The notes under the pieces are model-generated. The model saw only the letters and a program-made list of their open reading frames with translations. It did not search any database and was not told where the DNA came from. From Sphingobium sp. WTD-1 (GTDB lineage: Bacteria > Pseudomonadota > Alphaproteobacteria > Sphingomonadales > Sphingomonadaceae): a DNA stretch of 64,000 nt. Location of the stretch: positions 4,763,501 to 4,827,500 of the forward strand of contig NZ_CP119127.1 in NCBI RefSeq assembly GCF_030128825.1, given 5' to 3'. The position numbers and the translations under genes were made by a program. This document shows positions 1 to 8,890 of the stretch, one piece after another. Numbering within the stretch: the first letter of the stretch is position 1; every line of letters begins with the position of its first letter.

Positions 1-1
1 C

Positions 2-727
2 GGCAAGGCGCGGGCCGCCATCCGCCGCTTCATCCGCCAGAAGCAGCGCGGCGAGGAAGTGGCACTGGGCGAAAAACTCTATGAGGAAATCATCGGCCGC
101 TTCTCGCCCGAGCTAGCGAGCGAGCTGGGCGACAAGGCGCTCAATGCCGCGCTCAAGCGATTGAAGCTGGAGGATCGTGCCTCGCTGATGGTGGCGATCG
201 CCACCCATCGCCTGCTCGATTCCGAGGTGATGGAGGCGCTGATCCCCGGCTCCACCAGCGGCCAGGAACTGGAGGACGCCCATCCACGCCAGCATGCCCC
301 GGTCTCGATCCGCGGCCTGACGCCGGGCATCGCCTACAAGCTGAGCGAATGCTGCCACCCGGTGCCGGGCGACCGCATCGTCGGCATCCGCCGCACCGGC
401 GAGCCGATCGAGGTCCACACCATCGACTGCCGCACGCTGGAGGCGGGCCAGGACGACGACTGGGTCGACCTCAGCTGGGACAGCAAGTCCAAGGGTGGCA
501 CCGCCCGGCTGCAGGTCATCGTCAAGAACCAGCCCGGCGCGCTCGCCGCGGTCGCCAATGTGTTCGGCGCGACCAAGGCGAACATCCTCAACCTGCAACT
601 GGTCAATCGCGAAGGCCCCTTCCACACCGACATCATCGACCTGGAAGTGGCCGACGCCCAGCATCTGAGCCGCATCGTCTCGGCGCTGCGCGCCCTCGAC
701 ACGGTGGTGCAGGCGGACCGGGTCTAG
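2..727 (+). CDS. rsh: RelA/SpoT-family (p)ppGpp synthetase/hydrolase, C-terminal part
   Basis: The frame is open from base 2, so the 5' part lies outside the window. The protein would make and degrade the alarmone (p)ppGpp in the cytoplasm. What is visible is the regulatory C-terminus: a zinc-finger-like CCHPVPGD segment near base 350 followed by a terminal ACT domain (ARLQVIVKNQPGALAAVANV) that ends in LRALDTVVQADRV. This matches the usual C-terminus of bifunctional Rel proteins. The catalytic HD and synthetase domains cannot be judged. The next gene is convergent and there is no sign of an operon at this end. Confidence 0.93.
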   Translation, partial: GKARAAIRRFIRQKQRGEEVALGEKLYEEIIGRFSPELASELGDKALNAALKRLKLEDRASLMVAIATHRLLDSEVMEALIPGSTSGQELEDAHPRQHAPVSIRGLTPGIAYKLSECCHPVPGDRIVGIRRTGEPIEVHTIDCRTLEAGQDDDWVDLSWDSKSKGGTARLQVIVKNQPGALAAVANVFGATKANILNLQLVNREGPFHTDIIDLEVADAQHLSRIVSALRALDTVVQADRV

Positions 728-782
728 GACCATCCTCGCTTCGGCGGTGGCACCTATCGCCACTGCCGAAGCAGGCCATCGA

Positions 783-1070
783 TCAGGCAGCCGCCTCGAT
801 CCGCATCCGCAGGCCCAGCGCCGGCAGCAGCTTCAACATGCTGCCCAGCGTCGGATTCCCGTCGGGGCCGAGCATCCGATAAAGTTGCTGGCGCTTCATG
901 CCCGTTGCCTTCGCCAGCTCGGTCATGCCATGCGCCCGCGCCACGATCCCGATGGCCTGGGTAATGACATGCACGTCACCGGTGGCGAACGCATCGGCGA
1001 GCAGTTCCGCCTGATCCTCCGCTTGCGTCAGTGCCTCAGCGGCATCAAAACGGGTCAATTCGATCGTCAT
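783..1070 (-). CDS. Antitoxin of a RelE/HigB-type module (HTH protein)
   Basis: This 95-residue protein starts MTIELTRFD behind a GGAGG sequence. The C-terminal half (KATGMKRQQLYRMLGPDGNP) reads as a helix-turn-helix of the addiction-module antidote family, which neutralises the partner toxin and represses the shared promoter. It lies 34 bp downstream of the toxin gene on the same strand, so the order is toxin first, as in HigBA systems. The upstream ATG-less extension of the frame has no ribosome binding site. The family call is good; target specificity is unknown. Confidence 0.8.
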   Translation of the reverse strand: MTIELTRFDAAEALTQAEDQAELLADAFATGDVHVITQAIGIVARAHGMTELAKATGMKRQQLYRMLGPDGNPTLGSMLKLLPALGLRMRIEAAA

Positions 1071-1104
1071 ACCAGCCTCCTTGGCCGGGTCGATGAGGGA
1101 TAGC

Positions 1105-1395
1105 TCAATCGATCCGGGCCGCCATATCCTTTGCCCTGGCGATGTCCCGCGGCTGGCTCGACTTGTCGCCACCGACCAGCAGGACGATCAGCCGATCCCC
1201 GCGCCGCACGCAATAGAGGCGATAACCCGGACCGAAATCGACACGCGCCTCCAGCACGCCATCGCCCACCGACTTCACATCACCCAGCAGTCCCAGTTCG
1301 AAGCGCGCAATCCGCCCGGCAATCTTCGACCGCGCCCGGCGATCGCGAAGCGCGGCAAACCATTCTGCAAAGACCGGCGTTTGCAGCACTTCCAT
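1105..1395 (-). CDS. RelE/HigB-family (type II addiction-module killer) toxin
   Basis: A 96-residue basic protein (MEVLQTPVFAEWFAALRDRR...) with features of the phage-derived killer-protein family: an N-terminal FAEWFAALRD helix, the central GDVKSVGDGVLEARVDFGPGYR strand region and the RLIVLLVGGDKSSQ strand. Members are ribosome-dependent mRNA endonucleases. The start at 1395 is chosen over an upstream in-frame ATG because homologues begin near this point, though no strong Shine-Dalgarno is seen for either. It is paired with the downstream antitoxin at 783-1070. Confidence 0.8.
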   Translation of the reverse strand: MEVLQTPVFAEWFAALRDRRARSKIAGRIARFELGLLGDVKSVGDGVLEARVDFGPGYRLYCVRRGDRLIVLLVGGDKSSQPRDIARAKDMAARID

Positions 1396-1557
1396 GGCGA
1401 CAACATATATGTGACACGCCGACACTTATCAAGCCATCGTCGGCCGCACCGGCCGTCCTGCCAGCGTTTATCCGTTGCGTTCCATGCCCAAAATCTGTAA
1501 GGGAGCCCCAGCAGACCCGTGGCTCATGCCATTGGTCTTCCGTCCGAGACAGTTGGT

Positions 1558-1750
1558 GAAGGGAATTTGCCCTTCTTAATCTCCAGCCTAGACGGGGAAA
1601 AGTTCTTTACCGGACGGGCCATGCGCCCGATTCGGGTCTGCCTGTCTTCCTTCTCGAGGATATGGGCCAGTCGACCTCTCCCCTTCGGACTTAACTGCCC
1701 CATGGCTTGCCATGGGTTTTAGCCGTTCGCGTGGCGCAAGCGACGCGAAC
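1558..1750 (+). promoter_or_regulatory. Structured rplJ leader (probable L10 autoregulatory region)
   Basis: Between the toxin gene and rplJ there are 373 bases without a gene. The part from about 1396 to 1557 shows nothing I can name. From 1558 three hairpins are visible: GAAGGG/CCCTTC (1558-1575), CCCATGG/CCATGGG followed by TTTT (1699-1720), and GTTCGCGT/ACGCGAAC (1725-1750). The second resembles an attenuator. In many bacteria the L10-L12 complex binds such a leader to repress its own operon; that role is inferred here from position. Confidence 0.55.
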
Positions 1751-1768
1751 ATGAAGTGGAGTAATGGC

Positions 1769-2284
1769 ATGGATCGTAATCAGAAAGCTGAGGTCGTTTC
1801 CGCGCTGAACGCAGAGCTGGCAGAAGTTGGCGTGGTCGTCGTGACCCGCAACCTCGGCATGACCGTCGCCCAGTCGACCGTCCTGCGCCAGAAGATGCGC
1901 GACGCCGGTGCGTCCTACAAGGTTACGAAGAACCGCCTCGTCAAGATCGCCCTCGAAGGCACCGACTATACCGGCATCAGCGACCTGCTGGCCGGCCCGG
2001 TTGGCCTCGCCTCCTCGGTCGATCCGGTTGCAGCCGCCAAGGTTGCAGTCGATTTCGCGAAGACCAACGACAAGCTTGAGATCGTTGGCGGCGCGATGGG
2101 CGAAGTGCTGCTCGATGCGGAGGGCGTCAAGGCCCTGGCATCGATGCCGTCGCTGGATGAACTGCGTGCGAAGCTGGTCGGCCTTCTGGTCGCCCCGGCT
2201 ACCAAGCTCGCAACCGTCACCCAGGCACCGGCTGCGCAGCTTGCGCGCGTCTTCAACGCCTATGCGGAGAAGGAAGCGGCCTGA
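1769..2284 (+). CDS. rplJ: 50S ribosomal protein L10
   Basis: This 171-residue protein begins MDRNQKAEVVSALNAELAEV and has the normal length for bacterial L10. It anchors L7/L12 dimers at the base of the ribosomal stalk through its C-terminal helix (AAQLARVFNAYAEKEAA). The start at 1769 is preferred to upstream in-frame codons because bacterial L10 starts here and a GGAG lies about 10 bases upstream. rplL follows 72 bp downstream, so the two are probably co-transcribed. Confidence 0.97.
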   Translation: MDRNQKAEVVSALNAELAEVGVVVVTRNLGMTVAQSTVLRQKMRDAGASYKVTKNRLVKIALEGTDYTGISDLLAGPVGLASSVDPVAAAKVAVDFAKTNDKLEIVGGAMGEVLLDAEGVKALASMPSLDELRAKLVGLLVAPATKLATVTQAPAAQLARVFNAYAEKEAA

Positions 2285-2356
2285 GCCGCCCCTCATCCTC
2301 ATTAACTTTTGAACCTCATTTGTTCGGGGCGATCGCCCCTTAGAAGGAATTGAAAA

Positions 2357-2731
2357 ATGGCAGACATCAACGCTCTGGTCGATCAGCTCTCGGCCCTCAC
2401 CGTCCTCGAAGCCGCTGAGCTGTCGAAGGCTCTGGAAGAAAAGTGGGGCGTTTCGGCCGCCGCTGCTGTCGCTGTGGCCGCTCCGGCTGCTGGCGGCGCC
2501 GCTCCGGCTGCTGAAGAGCAGACCGAATTCGACGTGATCCTGACCGGCGACGGTGGCAAGAAGATCAACGTCATCAAGGAAGTCCGCGCCATCACCGGCC
2601 TGGGCCTGACCGAAGCCAAGGCTCTGGTCGAAGGCGCCCCGAAGGCTGTCAAGGAAGGCGCCAGCAAGGACGAAGCCGAAAAGCTGAAGAAGCAGCTGGA
2701 AGAAGCCGGCGCGACCGTCGAGCTGAAGTAA
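2357..2731 (+). CDS. rplL: 50S ribosomal protein L7/L12
   Basis: A 124-residue acidic, alanine-rich protein. It has the N-terminal dimerisation region ([22 protein letters not shown]), an Ala/Pro hinge and the conserved C-terminal domain with EKTEFDVIL-like and [20 protein letters not shown] sequences that contacts elongation factors. AGAAGGAATTG precedes the start. An intrinsic terminator follows, and no rpoB is seen downstream; the next gene is an unrelated esterase. Confidence 0.98.
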   Translation: MADINALVDQLSALTVLEAAELSKALEEKWGVSAAAAVAVAAPAAGGAAPAAEEQTEFDVILTGDGGKKINVIKEVRAITGLGLTEAKALVEGAPKAVKEGASKDEAEKLKKQLEEAGATVELK

Positions 2732-2786
2732 GCTGTTGCGGCCTTGCTTCGGCAAGGCCCGGCTTCCTGGCTCCGGCCAGAGAAAT

Positions 2787-2820
2787 AGGGGGTGGTGCCT
2801 TCGGGCGCCGCCCCTTTTTC
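2787..2820 (+). terminator. Intrinsic terminator after rplL
   Basis: GC-rich hairpin (GGGGTGGTGCC / GGCGCCGCCCC with a TTCG loop) followed by a run of T. It fits the end of the rplJ-rplL transcript. Confidence 0.85.
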
Positions 2821-2891
2821 TTTGCCCGATCAAGCGGATTGATTTCCGCGCCATATTTGCCTCTATTCCCGCCGAAAGAACGGAATGGAGG

Positions 2892-4328
2892 ATGCAGGCG
2901 ATGCAGCGGACCACTATCATCGGGCTGGGCGCCCTATTGCTCGGCACCAGCGCCCTTGGCACGATGCCCCTCGCCGCCCGTTCCCCCACGCCCCAGCCGC
3001 AGATGGTCCAGACCGAGGCGGGAATCGTCCATGGCGCGCTCGACGCCGGGGTGGAAAGCTGGAAGGGCATTCCCTTCGCCGCGCCGCCGGTCGGCGACCT
3101 GCGCTGGCGCATGCCCCAGCCCGTGGCCCGCTGGCAGGGTGTGCGCGAAACCACCGCCTATCGCAACGACTGCATGCAGCTTCCCTTCCCCAGCGACGCC
3201 GCCCCGCTCGGCACCCCGCCGGCCGAGGACTGCCTCTACGCCAATGTCTGGAAGCCCGCCGGGGCGAGCGCCAGGCTGCCGGTCCTGTTCTGGATCTATG
3301 GCGGCGGCTTCGTGAATGGCGGCTCCTCCCCGCCAACCTATTCGGGCGCCGCGCTGGCGAAGCAGGGGCTGATGGTGGTCAGCTTCAACTATCGGCTTGG
3401 CCGCTTCGGCACCTTCGCCCACCCCGCCCTTGCCGCCGCGAACGAGGACAAGGGCCTCACCGGCAATTACGGCCTGATGGACCAGGTCGCGGCGCTGCAA
3501 TGGGTGAAGCGCAACATCGCCCGCTTCGGCGGCGATCCCGCCAACATCACCATCATCGGCGAAAGCGCGGGCGGCATGTCGGTCCACGCGCTGCTGACCT
3601 CGCCTTTGTCGCAGGGCCTGTTCCAGCGCGCGGTCATCATGTCGGGCGGCGACGGCCAGATGATGGGGCCAAAGGACGGCAGTGCCGCGACGATCGGCGA
3701 GGCCTTTGCCGCGACCAAGGAAATCAAGGGCAGCGACGCCGCCGCACTCAAGGCGCTGCGCGCTCTGCCCGCCGACCAGGTGATCGACGGCCTCAACCTG
3801 GAAGGCATGTTCAAGGGCCAGCTCGGCCCCTACAGCCCGCCCTTCCCCGACGGCAGGATCGCGGTCAATCCCGCCGCAGCCTATGCGGCCGGCAATTTCG
3901 CCCATGTGCCGGTAATGGTCGGCGCGACCGGCGCGGACATTGGCGGCCCGACCGGCTTCATGGTCGGCGGCGCCCGCACCGTCGCCGCCTCGCTCGCGGC
4001 GGCGAAGCTGCCGGTCTATGCCTATCGCTTCGATTATGTCGCCACTTCGGTGGGCAAGCCCGGCGCCGGCCATGCCACCGACATCCCCTATTTCTTCGAC
4101 ACCCAGGCGATCAAATATGGCGCCGCGACCACGCCACGCGACAAGGATATGGGCCGCACCATCAGCGCCTATATCGTCAATTTCGCGCGCAGCGGCGACC
4201 CGAACGGCACCGGCCTTGCCGCCTGGCCGCGCTATGACGCGAGCGAGGACCGGATCATGTTGTTCAACCCCGACGGCAAGGCGGCGGCACAGAAGGATCC
4301 GCTACCGCCGGTCACGCCCAAAGGGTAG
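2892..4328 (+). CDS. Secreted type B carboxylesterase
   Basis: A 478-residue alpha/beta hydrolase of the carboxylesterase/para-nitrobenzyl esterase family, which hydrolyses carboxylic esters. The start behind GGAGG gives a signal peptide (MQAMQRTTIIGLGALLLGTSALG) ending near AARS, so export to the periplasm is likely. The family signatures are present: EDCLYANVW, the oxyanion GGGF, the nucleophile elbow GESAGG (about residues 220-225) and the GAGHATDIPYFF segment carrying the likely catalytic His. The usual acidic GTNxDE motif is not obvious: GATGADIGG stands there and the following region is short compared with family members near 550 residues. The substrate is unknown. Confidence 0.88.
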   Translation: MQAMQRTTIIGLGALLLGTSALGTMPLAARSPTPQPQMVQTEAGIVHGALDAGVESWKGIPFAAPPVGDLRWRMPQPVARWQGVRETTAYRNDCMQLPFPSDAAPLGTPPAEDCLYANVWKPAGASARLPVLFWIYGGGFVNGGSSPPTYSGAALAKQGLMVVSFNYRLGRFGTFAHPALAAANEDKGLTGNYGLMDQVAALQWVKRNIARFGGDPANITIIGESAGGMSVHALLTSPLSQGLFQRAVIMSGGDGQMMGPKDGSAATIGEAFAATKEIKGSDAAALKALRALPADQVIDGLNLEGMFKGQLGPYSPPFPDGRIAVNPAAAYAAGNFAHVPVMVGATGADIGGPTGFMVGGARTVAASLAAAKLPVYAYRFDYVATSVGKPGAGHATDIPYFFDTQAIKYGAATTPRDKDMGRTISAYIVNFARSGDPNGTGLAAWPRYDASEDRIMLFNPDGKAAAQKDPLPPVTPKG

Positions 4329-4337
4329 ATTGGCCGG

Positions 4338-5813
4338 TCAGTAGTTCCACTGCACCTGGGTGCGGATCAGATTGCCTTCCGCCCGGCCGGTGCGCCGTTC
4401 GTCGGCTTCGGCGCGCTTCATCCGGCTATAGGCGAAGGTGAATTCCAGCGCCTTCCACGGCTGCCATTCCACACCCAGTTCGAATTCGTCGGTTTCCAGC
4501 CGCGGCGCATTGGTGCCGGCCTTCCACCCGCCGCGATAATGCTGCCAGCGGGCGTAGGGCATCAGCGCGCCGATCGTCTCGGTCGGCAGGCGATACATCA
4601 TCTGGACATAACCGCCGCTCAGATTCTTGGTCTCGATCGACTGGCTGTCCAGGTCATATTCCGGCCCCTTGCCCCAATTCCATTCGGCCTGGATGCCGAA
4701 CGGCTGGGGATAGAGAATGGCGTGCAGGCCGACGCGATCATCGTCATAGGCGATCGTGCTGACGCCGCCGCTGCGCAGTTCGGGCTGCACATCGTTCATC
4801 ATCGCCGATCCGCCGATTTCCAGCACCTGGCCTTCAAAGGCGCCGCCCAGCCCGTCCAGCTCGAACGGCCAGGTCGCGAACGCCACCTTCATCAGCCCGC
4901 GATTCTGTTCGGTCCGGTTGGTGCCCTGCCCGTTGAAGACGCCCAGGCCGAACGCGCCATAATTGCCGAACAGCTTCTGCCCGTCATGCCCCAGCCGGTC
5001 CCATATCTGCTGCACCGATGTCGGCGTATAATAGCCGACAATGCCCAGATCGCGCTCGCTTGGCACCGCGCTGTTGATCGCGTCGCTGCGGTCCAGCGTC
5101 AGCCGGTTGGACGAGGACTGCATATTTTCCCAGCCGAACGGCACCTTCGACTGACCGAAGCGCACACGCCAATTCTTGTCCTTGTCGAGGAAGACATCGG
5201 CATAGGCATCGCGCAGCTGGACGAAGCCCTCGCGCCGTTCGGTGCCCGCCTGGTTGTTCACCGCCGACGCGAAATCGGACTGGAGATAGAGCGACACCCG
5301 ATCGGACACATCGCCCTGCAGCACCAGCCGCGCCCGGCGCAGCGAAAAGCCGCCGCGATCCGAGATCGAACTGTCATGGGGAGAACGCAAACGGGATTGG
5401 CCCGCCGGCGCCGTATCATCGCCCGACAGGAAGCCATTGTAGCGCATCTGGGTATAGCCGCGCAGCGACAGCTTCTCATACCAGGCCTTGGACTTGGACG
5501 GGGTCGCCGACACCGGGACGGCCGCCGGCGCAGCCGGTGCAGTGGCGAGCGTGACAGGCGCAGCAGGCGCAGCAGGCGCAGCAGGCGCAGCAGGCGCAGC
5601 AGGCGCAGCAGCGGCTTCCACCGCGGGCGCGGGCGCGGCCGCCACCGGCGGCGCGCTCTTGTTGGCGGCCAGTGCGCCGGTCAGCGCCTGCACCTGCGCC
5701 TTGAGTTCGTCGATCTGGCGCTGCAAGGCCGCGTTATCCTGCGCCTGTGCCGGCGCGGAGATCATCAGCGTCGCCAGCGCGGTGCCGGCGGCCAGTCGCA
5801 ATCGGAGCGTCAT
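4338..5813 (-). CDS. Outer-membrane porin, phosphate-selective OprO/OprP type
   Basis: A 491-residue protein with a signal peptide (MTLRLRLAAGTALATLMISAPAQAQ), a short coiled coil typical of trimeric porins (NAALQRQIDELKAQVQALTG), an Ala/Pro linker and a C-terminal beta-barrel (LSLRGYTQMRYNGF onward) ending in the terminal aromatic strand IRTQVQWNY used for outer-membrane assembly. The barrel segments (VSLYLQSDFAS, WRVRFGQSKVPFG) match the porin_O_P family. Substrate preference for phosphate or polyphosphate is a family inference only; no pst or pho genes are nearby. Confidence 0.88.
   Translation of the reverse strand: MTLRLRLAAGTALATLMISAPAQAQDNAALQRQIDELKAQVQALTGALAANKSAPPVAAAPAPAVEAAAAPAAPAAPAAPAAPAAPVTLATAPAAPAAVPVSATPSKSKAWYEKLSLRGYTQMRYNGFLSGDDTAPAGQSRLRSPHDSSISDRGGFSLRRARLVLQGDVSDRVSLYLQSDFASAVNNQAGTERREGFVQLRDAYADVFLDKDKNWRVRFGQSKVPFGWENMQSSSNRLTLDRSDAINSAVPSERDLGIVGYYTPTSVQQIWDRLGHDGQKLFGNYGAFGLGVFNGQGTNRTEQNRGLMKVAFATWPFELDGLGGAFEGQVLEIGGSAMMNDVQPELRSGGVSTIAYDDDRVGLHAILYPQPFGIQAEWNWGKGPEYDLDSQSIETKNLSGGYVQMMYRLPTETIGALMPYARWQHYRGGWKAGTNAPRLETDEFELGVEWQPWKALEFTFAYSRMKRAEADERRTGRAEGNLIRTQVQWNY
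5557..5610 (-). repeat. Six tandem copies of a 9-bp unit in the porin linker
   Basis: GGCGCAGCA is repeated six times without change on the plus strand. In the porin frame it encodes Ala-Pro-Ala units between coiled coil and barrel. Slipped-strand changes in copy number would alter linker length without breaking frame. Confidence 0.9.
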
Positions 5814-6059
5814 TCCTGTCCATTCCCCTGTTTCGGGGACGCCAGTATGAATATTATGTTACATCGCAGCGTCTTTCAGATGTCGGTTTTGTGACATCGG
5901 CAAAAGCGCCGATCGCGGTTGGCGGCGGCGCCCCATCGGGCTGGAGCAGATTTTGCTCCGGCTGTGCCGGATCGGCTGCTCCATATTTTTGATTTCCCGC
6001 GTTTTCCGAGTCATCAGGTGATTCCACCTGATTGGAAAACGCTTTAAGCCCGTTGCTGC

Positions 6060-7568
6060 ATGTTTGCCGTCCCGCCCCGCCTGCGTCGCCTGTCGCGCCA
6101 CGCCACCCTGATCGCCGGGGCCAGCCTCGGCCTCGCGCTCGGCAGCTGCTCCGACGAAGGCAGCGGCCCGGTGGTGGTTAGCGTCATCGGCAGCCGCACC
6201 GAACTTGCCAAGCCCTTGCAGAACCTGCCCAATCCGGCGGCGAAGCTGATCCTGGAGGCCACCGCCCAGGGGCTGGTCGCCTTCGATGCCGGCGGCGACA
6301 TCTTGCCTGCCCTCGCCCAGCGCTGGGTGGTGGAGGATGACGGGCGCAGCTATATCTTCCGCCTGCGCCGCGCCTTCTGGGCCAACGGTTCCCGCGTCAC
6401 CGCGCCCGATGTCGCCCGGATGCTGATGGCGCGGATCGAGATGCTGCGCCAGCTCGACCCCGACGGGCCGCTCGACGCGGTGCAGGCGGTCGTGCCGATG
6501 ACCGGCGAGGTGATCGAGATTCGCATGGCCGCCGCCCGCCCCTATGTGCTGCAGATGCTGGCCCAGCCGCAAATGGCGGTGCTGTCGCGCGACGGCGGCA
6601 CCGGCCCCTATCGCAGCGTCTGGCGCAGCGGCGCGGCGATGCTCGCCCCCGTCGATCGCCTCAGCGGCGACGATGCCGACAGCGATGAGGAAGAAGCCGG
6701 CGTCCCCGCCTGGCAGACCCGCGTGCTGCGCGCCGAGCGTGCATCCCTCGCCATCATCCGCTTCCGCGAGAAACAGTCGGCGCTGGTGCTGGGCGGCCGT
6801 TATGCCGACCTGCCCCTGCTGGTGCCCGCCGGGATCGATCGCGACGCGGTGCGGATGGACCCGGTGCAGGGGCTGCTGGGCCTTGCCGTCACTGGCAAAG
6901 GCGATCTCCTCGACGATGATGGCGTGCGCGCCGCGATCAACATGGCGGTCGATCGCAACCAGTTGCTCCAGATGTTTCCGCTGGGCGGCTGGGCGATCAG
7001 CGAGCAGTTGCTGCCCGGCCAGCTCGACCTGCCGGTGGCGCCGCCCACGCCCGCCTGGGTCGGGCAGGCGATGGATGATCGCCGCGCACAGGGCCGCGCC
7101 ATCATCGACCGCTGGCGCAATACCCATGGCGATCCGCCGCCGCTGCGCATCGCCCTGCCCGCCGGCCCCGGCTCGACCCTGTTGTTCGGCCTGTTGGCGC
7201 GCGATCTGGGCGCCATCGGCCTGGCCGCAGAGCGGGTCGACCTGGTCGACAAGGCGGACCTGTCGCTGATCGACGAGGTCGCCGCCTATGACAGCGCGCT
7301 CTGGTATCTCGGCCGCATCGGCTGTGCCCGCAAGATTCACTGCAGTCCGGAAGGCGAATCCGCGCTGCAGGCCGCCAGCCTCGCCAGCACGGCGGAGGAA
7401 CGCGCCGCCCGCGTCGCCCAGGCGGTGGGCCTGATTCAGGCCCATAATGGCTATATCCCGCTCGGCGCGCCGATCCGCTGGTCGCTGGTGTCGAAACGGC
7501 TCAGCGGCTTCCTGCCCTCGCCGCGTGGCCGCCACCCATTGAACCATCTCTTCCGCAGCACCAACTAA
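6060..7568 (+). CDS. ABC-type peptide/solute-binding lipoprotein (SBP family 5)
   Basis: A 502-residue protein with a lipoprotein-type leader whose lipobox LALGSC would give an acylated cysteine near residue 30. The body matches extracellular solute-binding family 5: LILEATAQGLVAFDAGG, ILPALAQRWVVEDDGRSYIFRLRRAFWANG, and INMAVDRNQLL. Such proteins capture peptides or other solutes for an ABC importer, but no permease or ATPase gene is adjacent, so the partner is unknown. The porin gene is divergent, and the 245-bp gap between them probably holds both promoters. Confidence 0.83.
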   Translation: MFAVPPRLRRLSRHATLIAGASLGLALGSCSDEGSGPVVVSVIGSRTELAKPLQNLPNPAAKLILEATAQGLVAFDAGGDILPALAQRWVVEDDGRSYIFRLRRAFWANGSRVTAPDVARMLMARIEMLRQLDPDGPLDAVQAVVPMTGEVIEIRMAAARPYVLQMLAQPQMAVLSRDGGTGPYRSVWRSGAAMLAPVDRLSGDDADSDEEEAGVPAWQTRVLRAERASLAIIRFREKQSALVLGGRYADLPLLVPAGIDRDAVRMDPVQGLLGLAVTGKGDLLDDDGVRAAINMAVDRNQLLQMFPLGGWAISEQLLPGQLDLPVAPPTPAWVGQAMDDRRAQGRAIIDRWRNTHGDPPPLRIALPAGPGSTLLFGLLARDLGAIGLAAERVDLVDKADLSLIDEVAAYDSALWYLGRIGCARKIHCSPEGESALQAASLASTAEERAARVAQAVGLIQAHNGYIPLGAPIRWSLVSKRLSGFLPSPRGRHPLNHLFRSTN

Positions 7569-7633
7569 GGGTCTGCGCCCTTTTCGCCGCGCCGGACGTT
7601 ATCCGGCTGCTCGGGGCTTTGGAGAGTGATGGA

Positions 7634-8056
7634 ATGCCCGTTTCGGCCAAGCAGTTCGATGAACTTGTTCGTGACATGCCCGGCTTCGGCCGCGACCCCG
7701 CCTCGATCCGTCGCCGGATCGAGATGATGGAGGCCGTGCTGGAGGGGCTGTTCGTCATCCCCGGCACCAAGCGCCGGGTCGGCCTCGACAGCCTGGTCGG
7801 CCTGGTGCCCGTCGTCGGCGACATCGCGACCGCCGCCATGGGCGCATGGATCGTGTGGGAAGCCCGCAATCTCGGCCTCTCCAAATGGCAGCTCACCCGT
7901 ATGGCTGCCAATGTCGGCGTCGACACGCTGGTCGGCGCCATCCCCTTTGCCGGCGATATCTTCGATTTTCTCTACAAGTCGAACACGAAGAATCTGCGCA
8001 TCATCCGCAAGCATCTCGATCGCCACCATCCCTCGACGGTGACGATCGACGGCTGA
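7634..8056 (+). CDS. DUF4112 membrane protein
   Basis: A 140-residue protein starting MPVSAKQFDEL behind GGAGAG. The central part (VGLDSLVGLVPVVGDIATAAMGAWIVWEARNLG and VGVDTLVGAIPFAGDIFDFLYKSNTKN) is the duplicated glycine-rich hydrophobic motif of DUF4112, which has no established function. Two hydrophobic segments suggest an inner-membrane location. It follows the solute-binding gene by about 65 bp and could share its transcript. Confidence 0.85.
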   Translation: MPVSAKQFDELVRDMPGFGRDPASIRRRIEMMEAVLEGLFVIPGTKRRVGLDSLVGLVPVVGDIATAAMGAWIVWEARNLGLSKWQLTRMAANVGVDTLVGAIPFAGDIFDFLYKSNTKNLRIIRKHLDRHHPSTVTIDG

Positions 8057-8062
8057 TATCTG

Positions 8063-8890
8063 TCAGTTGCCCTCGACCGGCGGCCGGGCGTTGGGGTCGA
8101 GATCCAGCATCAACCCCGGTCGCTTGGTCGGATTGGCCGGCGGCGGCACCGGGCGACGCGGGTTGAGGATGATCGGGCCGGGCGTGACCTTGACATAGGC
8201 ACTGTCGGGCACGCCGCCCTGATGGCCGGGGCAGCGGGTGAATTCCAGCGTCCGGTCCATGCACAGCCACACTTCGCTCAGCTTGTTGTCGCGCGTCGTG
8301 GTGACGCGCATCATATCCGCCGTCATGCCCTTGTTCGCCTTGGCAAAGGCCTGGGCAAACTGGCCGGCGGTCAGGTTCGGACGCCGCGACAGCGCCGCCA
8401 TGTCGGGATAGCGCAGCGATTCATAGAAGGCGCGCGACAGGTTGAAATACAGCTCCGGCTTGGTCGCCATGCAGGTGCCATGCTTGGCCCATTCATGCTG
8501 GATCAGCTGAGCCGAGGGGGTGGCGCACATATTCTGGCGGATCACCGCGCGCGGGACCAGGTCGGTCGCGCGGCAATATTGCGGCCATTCCTTGCCATAG
8601 CCGTCGGGCCACAGGCCGTGCAGGGTGAAACCGAACTTCCCATTGCGGCCACCACATTGGACACTGTTGCCCGTCCCCTTGGCGGTCGCGCAATATTGCG
8701 GCGACCAGCTGATCGCCAGCGTATAGCTGCCGATCGGCAGGACGCGCTTGGGTTCCTTGTCGCTGGGCAGTTCCGGTTCGGGCCGGGCCGGCTGGCTGGG
8801 CGGGCTGCAATAGGCCGCCTGGGCGAGCGCGGTGCTCGGCAGGGCGGCAAGGGTCAGAATGGGGGCGAGAGCGAAAATCAGGTTACGCAT
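8063..8890 (-). CDS. Secreted ribonuclease T2
   Basis: A 275-residue protein with a cleavable signal peptide (MRNLIFALAPILTLAALPSTALAQA). Both catalytic signatures of the T2 family are present: FTLHGLWPDGYG (CAS I) and QHEWAKHGTC (CAS II), each with its catalytic histidine, plus cysteines for the usual disulfides. Periplasmic T2 enzymes cleave RNA with little base preference through 2',3'-cyclic phosphates. The start overlaps nadC by 8 bp, so it is probably the last gene of a unit running from the S9 peptidase. The proline-rich C-terminus is not part of the core fold. Confidence 0.92.
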   Translation of the reverse strand: MRNLIFALAPILTLAALPSTALAQAAYCSPPSQPARPEPELPSDKEPKRVLPIGSYTLAISWSPQYCATAKGTGNSVQCGGRNGKFGFTLHGLWPDGYGKEWPQYCRATDLVPRAVIRQNMCATPSAQLIQHEWAKHGTCMATKPELYFNLSRAFYESLRYPDMAALSRRPNLTAGQFAQAFAKANKGMTADMMRVTTTRDNKLSEVWLCMDRTLEFTRCPGHQGGVPDSAYVKVTPGPIILNPRRPVPPPANPTKRPGLMLDLDPNARPPVEGN

